Source: Avena insularis | Lineage: Eukaryota > Streptophyta > Magnoliopsida > Poales > Poaceae | Length of the DNA: 64,000 nt | Assembly: GCA_023614405.1 (NCBI GenBank) | Contig: CM042694.1 | Location: 133,243,711-133,307,710 of the forward strand | Direction: 5' to 3' | In this document: positions 30,863 through 43,400 of the stretch, piece by piece | Position numbering within the stretch: position 1 is the first letter of the stretch | Layout: every line of letters starts with the position of its first letter | The notes under the pieces: generated by a model | What the model saw: only the letters and a program-made list of their open reading frames with translations | Told to the model about the DNA's origin: nothing | Database searches by the model: none | Program-made: the position numbers and the translations under genes

Positions 30863-32430
30863 AAAGGTGTTGTTAGCTACATAAATTACACTAAGACTTG
30901 TAACAAAGTATTGCATGTCAGAAAGATGGAAAAAATTATCATCATAAAGTCGGCATAGCCTTCTTACATCCTTCATAATCTCAAAAGTAATGGCATACAT
31001 GTCTGGAACAGTAATTAGATCCATATTTGTGAAAACACTCTTGTAGAAAACACCTCTACAGTAGGGATCCATATATGGCAGCCTAAATCCTGTAAAATTC
31101 AATTACCATTAGAACGAATTCCAGATAAGATGGCAGGCAATCCATACATTTGATGGAAAATACACACATACCACAAATATTCTGGAATTTCTTGATGTCA
31201 CCATTAGGAGCATGTAATTTCATCCTAAACACAGATTGGTCATCTCCTTCCTCATCTTCATCTTCTTCGCCTCCTTTCTCATCTTCCTCATCTTGACCTC
31301 CTTCATCTTCTTCATCACCAGCTTCTGTGATTAAGCTAAAGGTTACAACATCATGGAGAGCAACATTGTGTGTCCTTAAGAGACATAACCAAAATGGTTC
31401 TCTTATGGATGTATATTATTCTCTTTTCTCTACGTAAAGCCCAAACCTACGCCCTTCGGCCATAGCTGGTAACCACTTATCGATAAACTGGTTGAATTTT
31501 TCCTTGAAGTGACATGGAACAGCCTGAGAATAAAAACCAAATAAATATGATGATGTTGATCATATATATAACATTAGAAAGATTTACTACTAACTACTCC
31601 TAAAATCATTAGAAAACTAACCAAAATATATATAACAGTAGAACTTTTTACTAATAACCAAATAAATATGATGATGTTGATCATATATATAACAGTATAA
31701 ATATTCAATACAGTCTATATATAAAAACGTATGTAGTCATGTGTGACTTATCCCATCAAATAGAGATGCATATATGGCAGAAACATAACATAATTGATTG
31801 ATGATTCGACCTGGTCAAATAAAAAAAATCCAGTACTCCTAAATTTTTTAAATTGTCATTGTAACACACATGTTATAATAATTTTCCACTAACCCAAAAA
31901 TATTAATAATACTTTCCATGATATTCCCGTTGATGTTTCTAACTAATTAATTTGCTCAAACAAAAAAATCACAAATTTCTACCAAGCACAAAATAATAAT
32001 TTTAGTTCACACGTAGGCATGCTAATTAACTGATTCTACTTTGATGATTGAGGATAAATATTAGTACTTTGTCGATTGAGCCTAAAATTACTCACCGCGG
32101 CTTGTTGAAAGTTTGAATGGTTCATGATGATGGTGAAAGACTTTGCAGTCTTGTTTGAACGGACATAGTTCTGCTTTGGTTGGAGGCAGACACGACAGAT
32201 ATTCATCAGTACTTTTCTTTTGGGGGTGACATATCCAGCATTACATATCCTACAGACCTTGGTTCTACATGCTGAAAAAAGAAAATATCAAAGAAAAGAT
32301 TCAGAACGAATGCATTCAAAACTCCATTTGTATAGTAGATAGAGTGGGGAAAAATGCAGAGAAAGAAAATCTCACGGTTAGATCTAGAGAAGCGTGTGAA
32401 CAATTTGCACACAACTCGAAGTCTGTGTAT
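30863..32430 (-). pseudogene. multi-exon gene remnant, possibly B3-domain (REM-like)
   Basis: Three exons can be joined on the minus strand with good splice sites. Exon a (about 32275-32095, after a TTTTTTCAG acceptor) codes a CRTKVCRICNAG...ICRVC motif, a CxxC-x15-CxxC pair that could bind zinc, then KSFTIIMNHSNFQQAA and ends at a GTGAGT donor. Exon b (about 31525-31173, after TTCTCAG) continues AVPCHFKEKFNQFIDKWLPA, LYVEKRE, a stop (TAA, 31416-31418), then PFWLCLLRTHNVALHDVVTF, a long acidic run and SVFRMKLHAPNGD, ending at GTATGT. Exon c (about 31094-30863, after TTTACAG) codes GFRLPYMDPYCRGVFYKSVF and more. The SF-x-N-F, VPxxFxxxF and LHDVVTF order resembles a B3 DNA-binding domain; this is a weak call. 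An upstream exon may exist near 32370-32430. Only one stop was found. Confidence 0.45.
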
Positions 32431-33420
32431 GTATGAACAAACACCTACATATGATTAAACTAAATTCATAGGAAGAAATCAAATAGAAAGAAGAGTATAG
32501 AGGAAGAAGAACCTGCAGGCGGAGTCCCCTACTCTACCTCTGGAACTGCCCATTGGGTCTGCCGATTCGGTTTTCCCATGTCTAGGTATAGGAGGCGTTT
32601 CAAAAACCTAACCGCTTCCCGGTGACCATTCTTAGAGGTAGTTCTTATTATCACCCGTCTTAGGTCCACTCGCCGTGACTACATGTGGCAGGACAATCAG
32701 TTGTGTTGTAACTGCACATGTCAGGTAACTAAATAGAGGTGCCCTGTATAACAACAGTTTCAATGCTCCATGTCTTAGACATGATTGTTATTTCTGACCA
32801 TCTAAGGATGTAAATTGACTCGCTTTTTTTATTAGCCGTCACACCGTCGGACCATTTTTGGAGTCAGTTACATTACAACCGCTTCTAAATTTCGTAGAGG
32901 TGGTCGTCTATTAACAACCGGCTGAGGGTGGGGCACAAAGGCGGGTTTTTTGTTACTTGGAACAAATGGTCATAGTGCACTCTCTCTAAGTAATGAGTTT
33001 GTACTAGTATAACAAGAACAATAACAAGCAATAGCCCAAATGAAAAATCAAGATTCATGCTATACAAAATTACTCCTAGTTTGAAAGTGGGCTAAACAAA
33101 AAAATTAGAAAAGACTGTCAGGATGGGTGAGGACCTCTATGATTCCACCTCATTGCAATTGAAATAAATATAACTTGAACTTGCAGCTACTCCAATATTT
33201 TTATTAAAAAAACTAAACCAAGAAAATTATGTGATGTATTATTTTATCTGGAGTAAGCAGATATTCAGGAGCAGTACCAAAGAATACACATTTGATGACC
33301 TTGGTGAAAAACATTGAGGAGGCGAGGAGAATAAAACTGTGAATGTTTTCTACGAGTAGATCTTAAATTTCCCTTGGCCAAAAATATTTTTGCTTGATAG
33401 GTAAGTTATGATTGTCTAGT
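32431..33420. other. unassigned
   Basis: No gene is supported. The part 32570-32950 contains word pairs such as aaccgcttc/aaccgcttct and tagaggtagt/tagaggtggtc that could be subterminal repeats of another DNA transposon, but I found no ends. Confidence 0.35.
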
Positions 33421-33777
33421 GACACTTGCCAATATATATGATGTATTGACCATTAGTGGCCGCAATGCTACAGATTTATTTTGACGATTGAGGTGCCATA
33501 GGTCGCAGTTCTCCACTCAACTATTCGCTTGTGGCGTGATGGAGCTCTTTGCTTTTATTTGGATTTCCTCAATTGAATTCTTTCATATAGCTAGGCTTTG
33601 GCTATTCTCTTTGTAATAGGTATTCAAATTATGGATCCGTTATAATAAGTGACTCGTATTATTATTCCTTTTATCAATCAAACTGTGTGTGTTGTAGAGT
33701 TGATCTACGAAATAGCACTGTGACCACATAGAGTTTGGATGCTATAGGGTCTGGGTCACTTCATCTGGTAGCAGAGC
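33421..33777 (+). mobile_element. LTR end and primer-site remnant (gypsy-like)
   Basis: The stretch ends in gggtctgggtcacttCA followed by tc and TGGTAGCAGAGC (33766-33777), which matches the initiator tRNA-Met primer site TGGTATCAGAGC at 11 of 12 bases. An LTR-like 3' part (leader with cttttatcaatcaaactgtgtgtg) precedes it. No gag or pol follows, and the left LTR boundary is unclear, so only a broken piece of a retrotransposon remains. Confidence 0.5.
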
Positions 33778-34805
33778 AATATGCTGATTGTAGGTCCTTG
33801 ATCTTAGAAATGGATTACAAATTAGGAATGATCTAGCAACTGCAAATTTAATTTTCATCCAGTCCTCACCTTTTAATAACGTCTTTTATCATAATCATTA
33901 TCATCATTTTTCACTCACATCTCTATTTAAAAATAGGTCTTTATTTCCTATATTAATATTCATATCATTTTCCTCTCATATATATGTTTCATTGCAAAGT
34001 AAACCGCACCTCAAACATATATAGAAGTATGGTGCTAAGAAATAATAAAATGCAATGGACCAAATTTGTGGGAAAGATAATAATACATTTCTCTCTCAAC
34101 CACCTATATCCAAACCGTGAAGAATAAAGACGGTAAGAAAACACGTTATACTTTCTAAGGGATGGGAACAGGTAGTGGATAATCAGGTTTATCTGATATT
34201 CGTATTTAGGAAGTGAAAATGTTCATGGCAATATATTAATAATCTGGACGAACATGGAAATGAATGTGGTAAACATCTGGGCATTTTGCAAATTTGGTAT
34301 TGATTTTGAAGCAAATGTTGATATGTAAATGCCTATATTTATATCGGAATAATAAGTTTGGCTGCACTATTCAAGTATCTCTAGCCCGATATGCCAATTA
34401 TCTAACTGAAAGAACAAACAAAGTGGTCTAGTCTATTTTTGAGTTATTAAAAATATATTATATCAGCATATTTATCACTCTATCGTTATACGGTTGACTC
34501 ACTATAAGACATGAGCATATTATTTCACTATTTGTATCTGTGCCAAACTGAGAAAACATTAGATGCGCATATGAATTCGAGTAGCATCAGCTTTGCATCC
34601 ATACTTGACAATATATCTATTCTTTTTGAAAATAGGAACATGGATGTGGTAATAATACTATCTGATCCCGATCCGTTTCTGCCCCTAACACTTTCCATGT
34701 GTTTATGACGATATGCCTTTGTAATCTAATAAACAAAATTTCACCTTTGTGTGAAATAATGTAAATGGGTACGTAATAGTCCCCTTCATGGTACTAATCT
34801 GTCTA
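33778..34805. other. unassigned, AT-rich
   Basis: No gene or repeat is supported up to the Helitron boundary. The last host base before the Helitron is A34805. Confidence 0.4.
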
Positions 34806-35676
34806 TCTATCTATTATATACTAAAAGCAATATAAAGGTGTGTTTCGAGGCACCAGGTTGATCCACATCACCTAAATTAATTATAAGTGTTAGATCTAAA
34901 ATTTATGGCTAAGATTTAACCAGAGCTTAATAGTTACGTAACTGTGTAATATGGTATGACACGATCAATTATAAAAGGAAAATACCGTACCCTGGTGTGA
35001 CACGATCAATTATAAAAAGAAAAAATCATACCGGGCATGTGAAGACATATGTCCACAGGACTGTATATATATGTGTCCGGTAGGAAAATTTTGCCTACAC
35101 GAGCTAGCTTCAACGTGGTCAAAACCGGAAAGGTGGGACGTGTGGTGTCCAAGTACATAATAAAGATATAGTCGTGCATCGTTTCAACGAGAACAAAAAT
35201 CTGTGCATGGTACACACTGTACAAGTTATTGATACTGAGCAGTCCATGTATGCAAATCACATATCAGGAGCTCACGACGGACCATGCCCATGTGTCGGGA
35301 TCTACTCCAAGAATTGTATGCAAATTAACAGCATGAGCAGCAGCAAGACTGCCTGCGGGTACTGGATATACTAGAGCTAAACACATTTTTGTTTCCCATT
35401 ATGGTCCGTAGGTTATTTCGTGTCCATGATTAATCTTTTCCATCACATGTGCACCACTCAGAAGCTTTATAAATTAAATACTCAACACGTGTGTATTTCA
35501 TGGCTACTATACATATATGACTAGAAAAAAATACTTATGACTGTAATTTTGTATCTACTATCAATAGTTTGAGCATAAAACTTACGATTAAATATCATTG
35601 ACGAAGAATCAAAAATAATATTATACCATTAACAAAGGTTGAAAATTATAGATTTTAAAAATAAAAGTAAAAGTGG

Positions 35677-35739
35677 TACTCCATGCAATCCATATATAAT
35701 AAGCATTGCTTCAACACTTATTATGGATCAGAGAGAGTA
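35677..35739. mobile_element. short Stowaway MITE inside H1
   Basis: The element 35679-35737 is flanked by TA on both sides (35677-35678, 35738-35739). The ends CTCCATGCAATCCATATATAAT and CTCTCTCTGATCCATAATAA (reverse complement of the right end) are imperfect inverted repeats of the kind seen in Pooideae Stowaways with the CTCCCTCCGATCCATAATAA terminus. It is a decayed copy of 59 bp. Confidence 0.65.
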
Positions 35740-35938
35740 TTATTTATTATATTGTTTGTCTGAGCTTTTGGGATAGTGTGATTCCCACTTTAGATTGCGG
35801 GAGAGTGGAAAAACTATATCGAGTTTTATATTTGTCAATATATTTTAATCTCTCCCAAGCTTACTGTCGTGTAGATAAATGATCAGTAGTGTTCAGTAGA
35901 ATGGTTAGAATTTATGATGTCCTATTTTTTGTTTGAAA

Positions 35939-36038
35939 TAGTTGTGGGTTTTGATTATGTAGCGTTGTAGGTAGGCTTGATTTTCCAACTTATTGATTAG
36001 TTTATTTTAGTTGTGGGTTTTGATTATGTAGCGTTGTG
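35939..36038 (+). repeat. 30-base direct repeat inside H1
   Basis: tagttgtgggttttgattatgtagcgttgt occurs at about 35939-35968 and 36009-36038, 70 bases apart, with no mismatch. The perfect match within otherwise decayed DNA suggests a recent local duplication or a template slip. Confidence 0.8.
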
Positions 36039-37537
36039 GAACTTTATCAACAACCAACAAAATTGAGGGGTGATACACTGAAATAATGGCACCCACATTA
36101 TCGGGCATCGGCAGAAGAGTACATGAAGGAGCAACAATTAGTTCAAAATTTTGTGATTTTTGTTTATAAAAGATAGATCCAATTGTATATGCAATAGAGA
36201 ATTTCAGAGCAAGTCTACCATTTGTTTTATAGATAATAGGAAGCGGCAAACCAGATTGTTATGTTTCAAATGTCAAGTATTTGGAGCTAAATATTTACGT
36301 TGATGGCACACAAAATTTAAGCTGGCACGCTTCCATATCGGGGTTAGTTTTGGTTGGTGCGTTGTCACAACTCCATGTCGTATTGTACAAACATATTATG
36401 AAGAAATAAAGTAACTACGACGTTAGATTTATGTTAAAAAGTATTTAATCATTATGTTATGAAATAATGCTCAAAGTTACACGGGAAAGAATTTATCCAT
36501 GTCAAAACATCATGTATTTAAATAGTTACCATGATCTACACACTATTTGATATCCTCATGTTTGCATGGACCCTATTTTAACAAACAAATCGCATCCAAT
36601 ACATATTCATAATATCCTAATACATTGCAACCGATAGATCTTCATAACTATATGTGGACCTTGCCTTAATATCCGAATACATTGCAACACTAAAATATAT
36701 GATGTGACAACTAAATATGGAGCGTTGATTTGGTAGTGAGATATCAGGATGGGAGAAATGTCAACTTGGGAGGACACACAATAAACCGAGTATCAGTTAA
36801 TTGAGATGTCTCCGAAGCCATCTTACATGATACAACAAGATATGTAAACGGGAATACAAAATGAATGGATATATAGTGGGGTGGAAGACACTATTAAAAG
36901 AGTTAAAGGAAATAGATAAAAGTATGACTTCCTTTCTTTCATTATGTTTCACATTGTAGAATAATGCAAATATTTTAAAAAATAGTATAACTCAATTTGA
37001 GCACAAAAATTATAAATGGATTTCCACTATCTAAAATACATTTATAAAATACATCCAAGTTAATCTGGAGATGATATCTCTGTATAAAATGTGACATATT
37101 TTAGAATCAGAAGAGAACTTGAATGTCTCATAATTGATAGTGGAAAGATGAAAGAGATTTATTCTAACAAGTTAAAATAAAAATTATGACTATATAATTG
37201 TCCTACCGTTCAACAAGATTTCTTATATTCATTTTGCAAAATGTTTGATATTCTATTAAAAGGTTATCTAAACCTTCAAGTGGTTATATAAGCACCATTG
37301 TGTTGTTAAACCGTTAACATCAAATAAAAATCATCCTAGATCGCATATAAATTTAATTCCATGTACATATCTAAGATCACCACGTACAAAAAACACATAT
37401 AGTCATTGATACTTTTTATAGCAACTTTAATTATTGTCGCACAAACTAAAGATGAATATTTAGAATCATGCTAATTCTAACTGCTCAATATAAGTTTCTA
37501 CTACATAATTCGTTAAATTTAGACATAATCAGATGTT

Positions 37538-37568
37538 GCCCTCGCATTCGCGAGGGCCACTGTGCTAG
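37538..37568 (+). terminator. Helitron H1 3' end: hairpin and CTAG
   Basis: An 8-bp GC-rich stem with a 4-base loop lies 7 bases before CTAG. In Helitrons this structure acts as the stop signal for rolling-circle replication. Confidence 0.9.
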
Positions 37569-39452
37569 TTATATACTAAAAGCAATATAAAGTTATTTTT
37601 CAAGGCACCACGTTGATCCACATTACTTAAATTATTTTTGATAGTTAGATCTACAATTTGTGGCTAGGATTTAAAGGAAAGTTAATTGTTACGTACTAGA
37701 AAACTTGGAGTTGACACGGCCCATATACACCATACGTTATATATCCCTATTTACGACTAGAAAACTTGGAGTTGTCTAATCGAGTAATCAACAAGTCCCA
37801 ACAAGACACGTACTAGAAAGAATAATTAAGAGGCCCCTTCAAAAATGAAAAGAATAATTAAGAGGCATTAACATGTATGCACAGGTGATGACCGTCTCCA
37901 TGCATGAACTCAAAAAAAGGTTGGAGTACATAACGCATATGACAAGGACACCAGTAACCAGCAGCTAGCCTACATGAAGTATTGAGCAGAAAAAACGTTT
38001 GGGAAAACACGTGACAAGTGGAACACGGGTTATACCGTACCTTGCAAACTGTCACTACAAGAAATATGTTGTCGACGGAAAAAATCAAAAAAATCAGATC
38101 GATAAGATCTATCACATATATTTAAATAGAGATCAGGGGTCATACAACAACCACATATTTCCAATTGGCGAGATTTATTGATTCAAAAAAATAAAAATTG
38201 GCGAGATTTATGTTGATGCAATCTATAATGGGTACACACGTACAAGATGCTAACTCTAAAGCTAGCTGTCCAGCCCTAGAAAAAAACTTATTGATATGTA
38301 AGTGAAGCAAACTGCAAAACTGATGGACGATCAATACGATCCGATTGAAGCTTACATATATTTATGTACGACACCATGGAGGCTCTAAAATTAGACCTAT
38401 TTGTACGCATGTATATACATATACCACAAAACACATTCACTCGAAAATTAAAATAACCGGATAATACAAAACTTTTTTCTAAAACCACGAGTAATACTAA
38501 GCATGGAAAAATAGTTTGTAAAGGTTAACTTGACCACACATGTTTTGAAATGCATATGCGATATATGTCGAGATATCGCTCTCCGCCACACGTCATGCAG
38601 ATTTACAATCATGTAGAGAAAATGCAACCAAGATGCCAAATCTATGTTGTCCATGACAGTGTAGACATCTTACGTCAAACGATAAATGCAAGTGAGTAAG
38701 AGCGCATAATAACTGGATTGAAGAGTAGAGTTAGGATTAGTAGAGTTAAAAGAATAGTTAAATATTATATCGCATCGATCAAGAATGAATTGTATGCTAC
38801 TGTTATTTATATGTAAAATATATTAACCCCTCTTATCCATAATAATTGTCGATATAAAGAAAATAAGATAAATAAGTTTGTGACAGAATGTATTACGGGA
38901 TTTATTTAATAACATAGATAATTGTAAAGTTTTGTATGGTAGATTGTGCATGTCTAAGAGGTTATCTTTCACGGCATGAGAGTGCAAACTAATGAAGGAG
39001 ACAAGAGGTAGTAAGATTATATAATGTAGATCCTTTTTGTTTTACCTCTATTAAGAAAACATATCTTTTTGTTCTATGGGAATGGCCTAAACATCGTAGG
39101 ATTATTGATCAAGCAAACCATAATTATTTATTAATTCAAAGTTTAGCCTAGCATACTTATACAACATCACATAAAAACTTAACGGCTAGGTCACATTCCA
39201 AACTTTAATTGTTCATACCAAATTTAATCTCTTGTGCAAACTTCACATATGTTTATTAATTTATTATTTTTGAAATACCGTAATAAACTTTCACCGTAAA
39301 TAAAAGATGATCAAATATGCCCTATGCACATGTGCTATATATTTAGTATATGGATATTGTGGCTATATAATTTATTATTTTCTATAGCATTTGCTGAGGT
39401 ATTAATATTGCCCATCAATTTTTACACACTAAAGAAATCAACGATAGTTGAT

Positions 39453-39483
39453 GCCCTCGCAATTGCGAGGGCCTCCATGCTAG
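39453..39483 (+). terminator. Helitron H2 3' end: hairpin and CTAG
   Basis: The same 8-bp stem as in H1 with loop AATT instead of ATTC and 7 bases before CTAG. The shared stem and spacing show that both elements belong to one family. Confidence 0.9.
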
Positions 39484-40455
39484 TTTTAGTAACAAGAGGT
39501 CGATCTTGAGTCGAGATAAACTAACTGTTTTTGGGAAAAAGAGCCTGGACAAATAATCAATTACCTAGAACCTATGAATAGTAAAATGAAAAACTAATTT
39601 GCATATAAATTTCTTCTCCATGTTCCGATATCTAGGCCTAAAAGTCATGTTGAAATTATTTAGCTTCATTGTACGACATTTATGGTGATCACTTTTATTT
39701 ATCTGATTTCCATACTTCCGGTACTTCCCAGTTCCCACCGCAGCATCAAAAGAAGAGGAGGAGGAGGAGGAGGCTGCAAAGTGTTCGGAACGGCCTTGTC
39801 CGACGTACATATGTTTCAATCTGTAAGTCAAGCAACATTATAAGAGGAAACGAGATTAATCGTCTGTGTGGCTCAACAGCTCCGACCTACCATACAGTAC
39901 TACAAGAACGTTAATTATGTGTATTGATTGTGATATATGCATTTATAGGTACGCCTAGCAGTAGAAAAGGCTTCGACCGAAAACCATATGGCCATTCACC
40001 ATCGAAATCGATAGCTCACTGCATTACATTCATCAAACGAGTCAGAGTGTTACTAGCGAGCACGCTAGTACGTGATAACATGCGAGGCTCTTCTTTCTTC
40101 TTACGCATAAATGTCTAGCTCGTATACATTTTTCATTGTATGTCCCCTTGCGTGTTCAGTTGTTCGGCTTTGGAGGCAACAGGAATCCAGGGTGTGCAAC
40201 AGAGTTCTCCTCGATCTACTGGAAGAAAGGGAGGCATGCGAAATCAGATCGGGAAATTGCCCCGGATACACGCTGAGTTGTTTGACGAGTACAAGAATTG
40301 TTTTACAGGCGAACGGCACAATTTGCCAAGTTCTCCTCTAATCTCCTATATAGACTAGTGCTTCACCCAGGCTTCTCTCTTGCTGGCCTGACCTTGTTGT
40401 CTCCTCCTTTCGGGGCCGGTTCTTCAGTCACGAACTGCGACGACTCAGAAGAGGG
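39484..40455. other. unassigned; possible LTR part of the neighbouring gypsy remnant
   Basis: A GAG/GGA microsatellite lies at 39752-39772. From about 40375 to 40100, read on the minus strand, the sequence has an LTR-like look: a purine-rich tract (gagagaagcc) precedes TGGGTGAAGC, and a TATATAGG box follows at about 40350. This would be the 3' LTR of the minus-strand gypsy element next to it. Ends and duplication could not be fixed. Confidence 0.35.
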
Positions 40456-41560
40456 GTGGCAAACACACCCCATTTCTCAAAAAACAGCTTGACCCAAAGC
40501 TGGTGCTCGAGGAAAACGTTGTTGAACCTCGTCCAGATCCTCCCAGGTAGTCAACGACTCTGGCTGATGAGTCCACTGAATAAGAGCTTGCGGAATTGCC
40601 GCTGCTCCTTCATGACAAAGGCCTCGTTGCAGCACACGAAATGGCACTTCATAATGAGCGTCAGTAGGTGGTAGCTCAGATTATACCTGGTATCGAGGGC
40701 CAGTAGCCATTTTCAGCTGTAAAACATGCAGACTGTGGAAACGGTTGCCAGGAGGCAATTGAAGACTATATGCTATCGATCCCACACGTTCTAGGACTTT
40801 GAAGGGCATGTAGAGCATGAATAGGAGATTATGATGAGCACGTGGATCGACATATGATTGAATGTATGGTTGTAACTTCATTGACACTAAATCACCAACA
40901 ACAAATTCGTGCTCAGAATGCTTCTTGTCAGGTTGTAAATTCACACATCATCTCCAAGTTTTGACGTAGAAGCCGAACGATCAATGCGCGATCGTTGATC
41001 CAGGACTGCAAATTAGGAAAAGTAAATATTCCTGCCATGGTCAGCCAAAAGTGACTTGGACCATGCCCATACAACACATCGAATGGCGAGTTGCCATCAA
41101 GAGTAGAGTGGACACTGGTGTTGTACCAGTACCCCGCAAATGACACCACTAAGCCCATTTCACGGGGCAGGCATGTGTAAAACACCGTAGATAAACCTCA
41201 AGGCACCGATTCACTCGTTCTGTGGTGCCATTTGTTAGTGGGTGATATGAAGAACTCATCCTCAGCTGTGTGCCAGATAAGGGAACCAATTCTTTCCAAA
41301 ACACACTAGTGAAAATGTTGTCCTGGTCAAAGATAAAAGAAGCTGGCATTCCATGTAACTTATGTACCGAATCCATGGAAGCACTAACTATAGTGGACAC
41401 AATGAAAAGATGATATAGTCCAATAAAATGAGCATCACGGGATAGCTTATCCACCGCCACAAGGATGCACTTGAATCTGCCAAAGCAAGGCAAACCCTTG
41501 ATAAAATCCATACTTACTATCTGCCAGAATTGATAAGGTAAATGGAGCGACTCCAAGAGT
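40456..41560 (-). pseudogene. Ty3/gypsy integrase and C-terminal chromodomain-like remnant
   Basis: The minus-strand frame 41556-41149 holds the integrase core: LPYQFWQIVSMDFIKGLP (first Asp), VDKLSRDAHFIGL, the region around FDQDNIFTSVFWKEL (where the second Asp motif D-R-D is D-Q-D), and MSSSYHPLTNGTTERVNRCLE (Glu). The next frames (41185-40928, 40944-40681) continue with YWYNTSVHSTLDGNSPFDVLYG and the GDLVSMKLQPY, HNLLFMLYMPFKVLERVG and HSLHVLQLK motifs that end gypsy integrase. From 40680 to 40456 a chromodomain-like tail is readable (ATWEDL-type and APALGQA motifs) with one stop near 40490. gag, protease, RT and RNase H are missing. Frameshifts near 41165 and 40935. Confidence 0.85.
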
Positions 41561-41599
41561 CCTTGGTAGCAAAACTCTGTCTGGCTTTGCTCACTATCT

Positions 41600-43400
41600 A
41601 GGTACAGAGTGGTGGAGAGTTACTTACAAGGAGAATCTAACACTTCCGCTCTCTCCTTCCTCCCGAGAGAGTTGGATGAGGTTCTTAGACTCACGAAATA
41701 GATATTAGCCCAGGTTTGCTTTTTTCAAAAATTTCTGGACATTGCTTGAAAACTTGGTTCTCCATATTCTCAACGGTTTTGCATTAGGCAGGTCGGACAA
41801 CTCTAGGTTAAATTTTGGGGGTGCTCTCGCTCATTCCCAAGGAATTGGGAGCTAGAATATTAAGAAATTTCTTCCTATAGCTATTATTAACATGATTTTC
41901 AAGTTTATTTCAAAAGACTTTGCGATTAGGCTATATCTAATAGCTCATCGAACAATTTCCATGTTGTAGACATCTTTCATCAGCAGGCTCACCGCCACGG
42001 TGCCTTGGTGCTTCACGAAATTTTGCATGAACTAAAATCAAAAAACATGAAACTCGTCATTCTAAAATTGGAAATCGAGAAAGCATATGACAGAGTGAGT
42101 TGGGTTTTGAGTCAGGAAACATCCATAGACTGATGCAGCTGGTCACGGGGCAACAAACTATAATCAGCATTACTGAGGAAGTGGCCCCTTTTTTAGGAAT
42201 AAGATGGTAGTCTCCGCTCTGTTGTTTGATTATATGGCAGATGCTTTGGCAGCAATGCTTGATGAGGAAAGTAGAGCGTGTCATATTGAAGGAGTGGTAT
42301 CCCACCTAGTGCGAGGGTAGTAACACATCTATGATACGTGGACGGCACAATCTTTTTAATGGACCTAGATGACACGTGCTTGCCAAATCTTAAGTTCCTT
42401 CTGATCTGCTTTGAGCTCTTTCAGGCCTCAATATTAAATTTCTGAAAAGTGGGGTTTTGTTGCTGTGAGTGTCTCTGGTTGATCTTGCCAGAGTGGAAAA
42501 TTAGCTTAACTGTCAGGTGGGAAAATCCCCATTTACCTACTTCGGCTTTTCGATGGGGGATATGAAGCTTACCATGGTAGATTGGGAGGGTTTGGTTGCC
42601 ACGGTACTACACCGTGTAGATCCATGGCAATGAAGGTTTATGTACACTAATGCGCGCTTGAGTATAACTAATGTTGCCCTCAACAGTCTACCTATTTTCA
42701 GTATGGGTTTATTTATGAAACTCATGCAGAATTTGAAAAATATCTAGTGCGTTTCTTTTCGAGAAGGCATAGGAGACAATGAAAAATATCACTGGGTTAG
42801 TTGGCCTGAAGTTTGTTAACTTGAAGACCAGGGTGGTATGGGGTGATTAATTTGAGAATCATTAATGTCATGTTGATGTCAAAATGGATTTGGAGGACTT
42901 TTCATGAAGAAGAGAAATAGAATTCTCTGTCATAAGATTATTCAGGAAAATTACAACAATTATGATTTTCTCCACCGATAGTCAGGAAGGATAATCTTCC
43001 TTGGAGGTCCAATGAAACCTTAATTCGTTTCATCAGTTCTTTCATATTGTTTCTTCTTTATCGGAGAAGGATAAGAGGGCTATCTAGATCTTGTTTTGGG
43101 CTTAGAGTTCGACACTCTGACACATTCACAATAATCTTATATGGACCAAGTTTTGCCCAAGCAATCAGCTGATTTTATCTTCAAAACTTATATATTTAGG
43201 CAACAATGGTGGCCTCTGTTGAAGACTAAGGACCATGAAGCAATGGAAGTGGTTATGGAAAGGATGTGAAGCTTCTATCGTCAAACCTATGTGCCGCAAC
43301 TAACCAGAACTACCTCCTAGTATCTCTGGTTGTTTTGTTTCTTGTGTGGGCAACTGCTGCCTTTAATCTCTTGCCTGCGGGTATGGTTGTAATCATTACT
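41600..43400 (+). pseudogene. LINE (L1 type) RT remnant, plus strand
   Basis: Broken frames in order show plant LINE RT: HEILHELKSKNMKLVILKLE then EKAYDRVSWVL near 42010-42110, the position of the YADD box (42330-42370; reads YVDGTIFLMDLDDTCL), and NLKFLLICFELF. The next part gives the fragments MGDMKLTMVDWEGL (42550-42600), FFSRRHR and a GGMGVINLRI-like stretch (42830-42870). Stops and indels are frequent, so this is older than the two other LINE copies of the window. Endonuclease and 3' tail were not found; both boundaries are uncertain. Confidence 0.7.

Larger units (their letters stand above)
34810..37568 (+). mobile_element. inner Helitron (H1)
   Basis: Starts TCTATTATATACTAAAAGC at 34810 and ends CTAG at 37565-37568, with the hairpin GCCCTCGC-ATTC-GCGAGGGC at 37538-37557 just before. 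It lies between A34809 and T37569 of the outer Helitron. Length 2.76 kb. No Rep/helicase is present. It contains a small Stowaway MITE (35679-35737) and a 30-base direct repeat. A minus-strand frame (36007-36249, 80 codons) with a hydrophilic-hydrophobic pattern may be a captured fragment, but I do not recognise it. Confidence 0.9.
34806..39483 (+). mobile_element. outer Helitron (H2), split by a second Helitron
   Basis: Its 5' end is TCTA (34806-34809), interrupted, and resumed at 37569 as TTATATACTAAAAGC; joined, this reads TCTATTATATACTAAAAGC, identical to the 5' end of the inner element. The 3' end is CTAG (39480-39483), preceded by the hairpin GCCCTCGC-AATT-GCGAGGGC (39453-39472). The flanking bases are A (34805) and T (39484), as expected for Helitron insertion between A and T without duplication. 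Its own length is about 1.9 kb. It encodes no Rep/helicase and is non-autonomous. Confidence 0.88.

Noticed and set aside
34801..39484. Two independent Helitrons lying side by side
   Set aside because: The second would lack its TC start. The nested reading gives both elements the same 19-base 5' end and proper A/T flanks.
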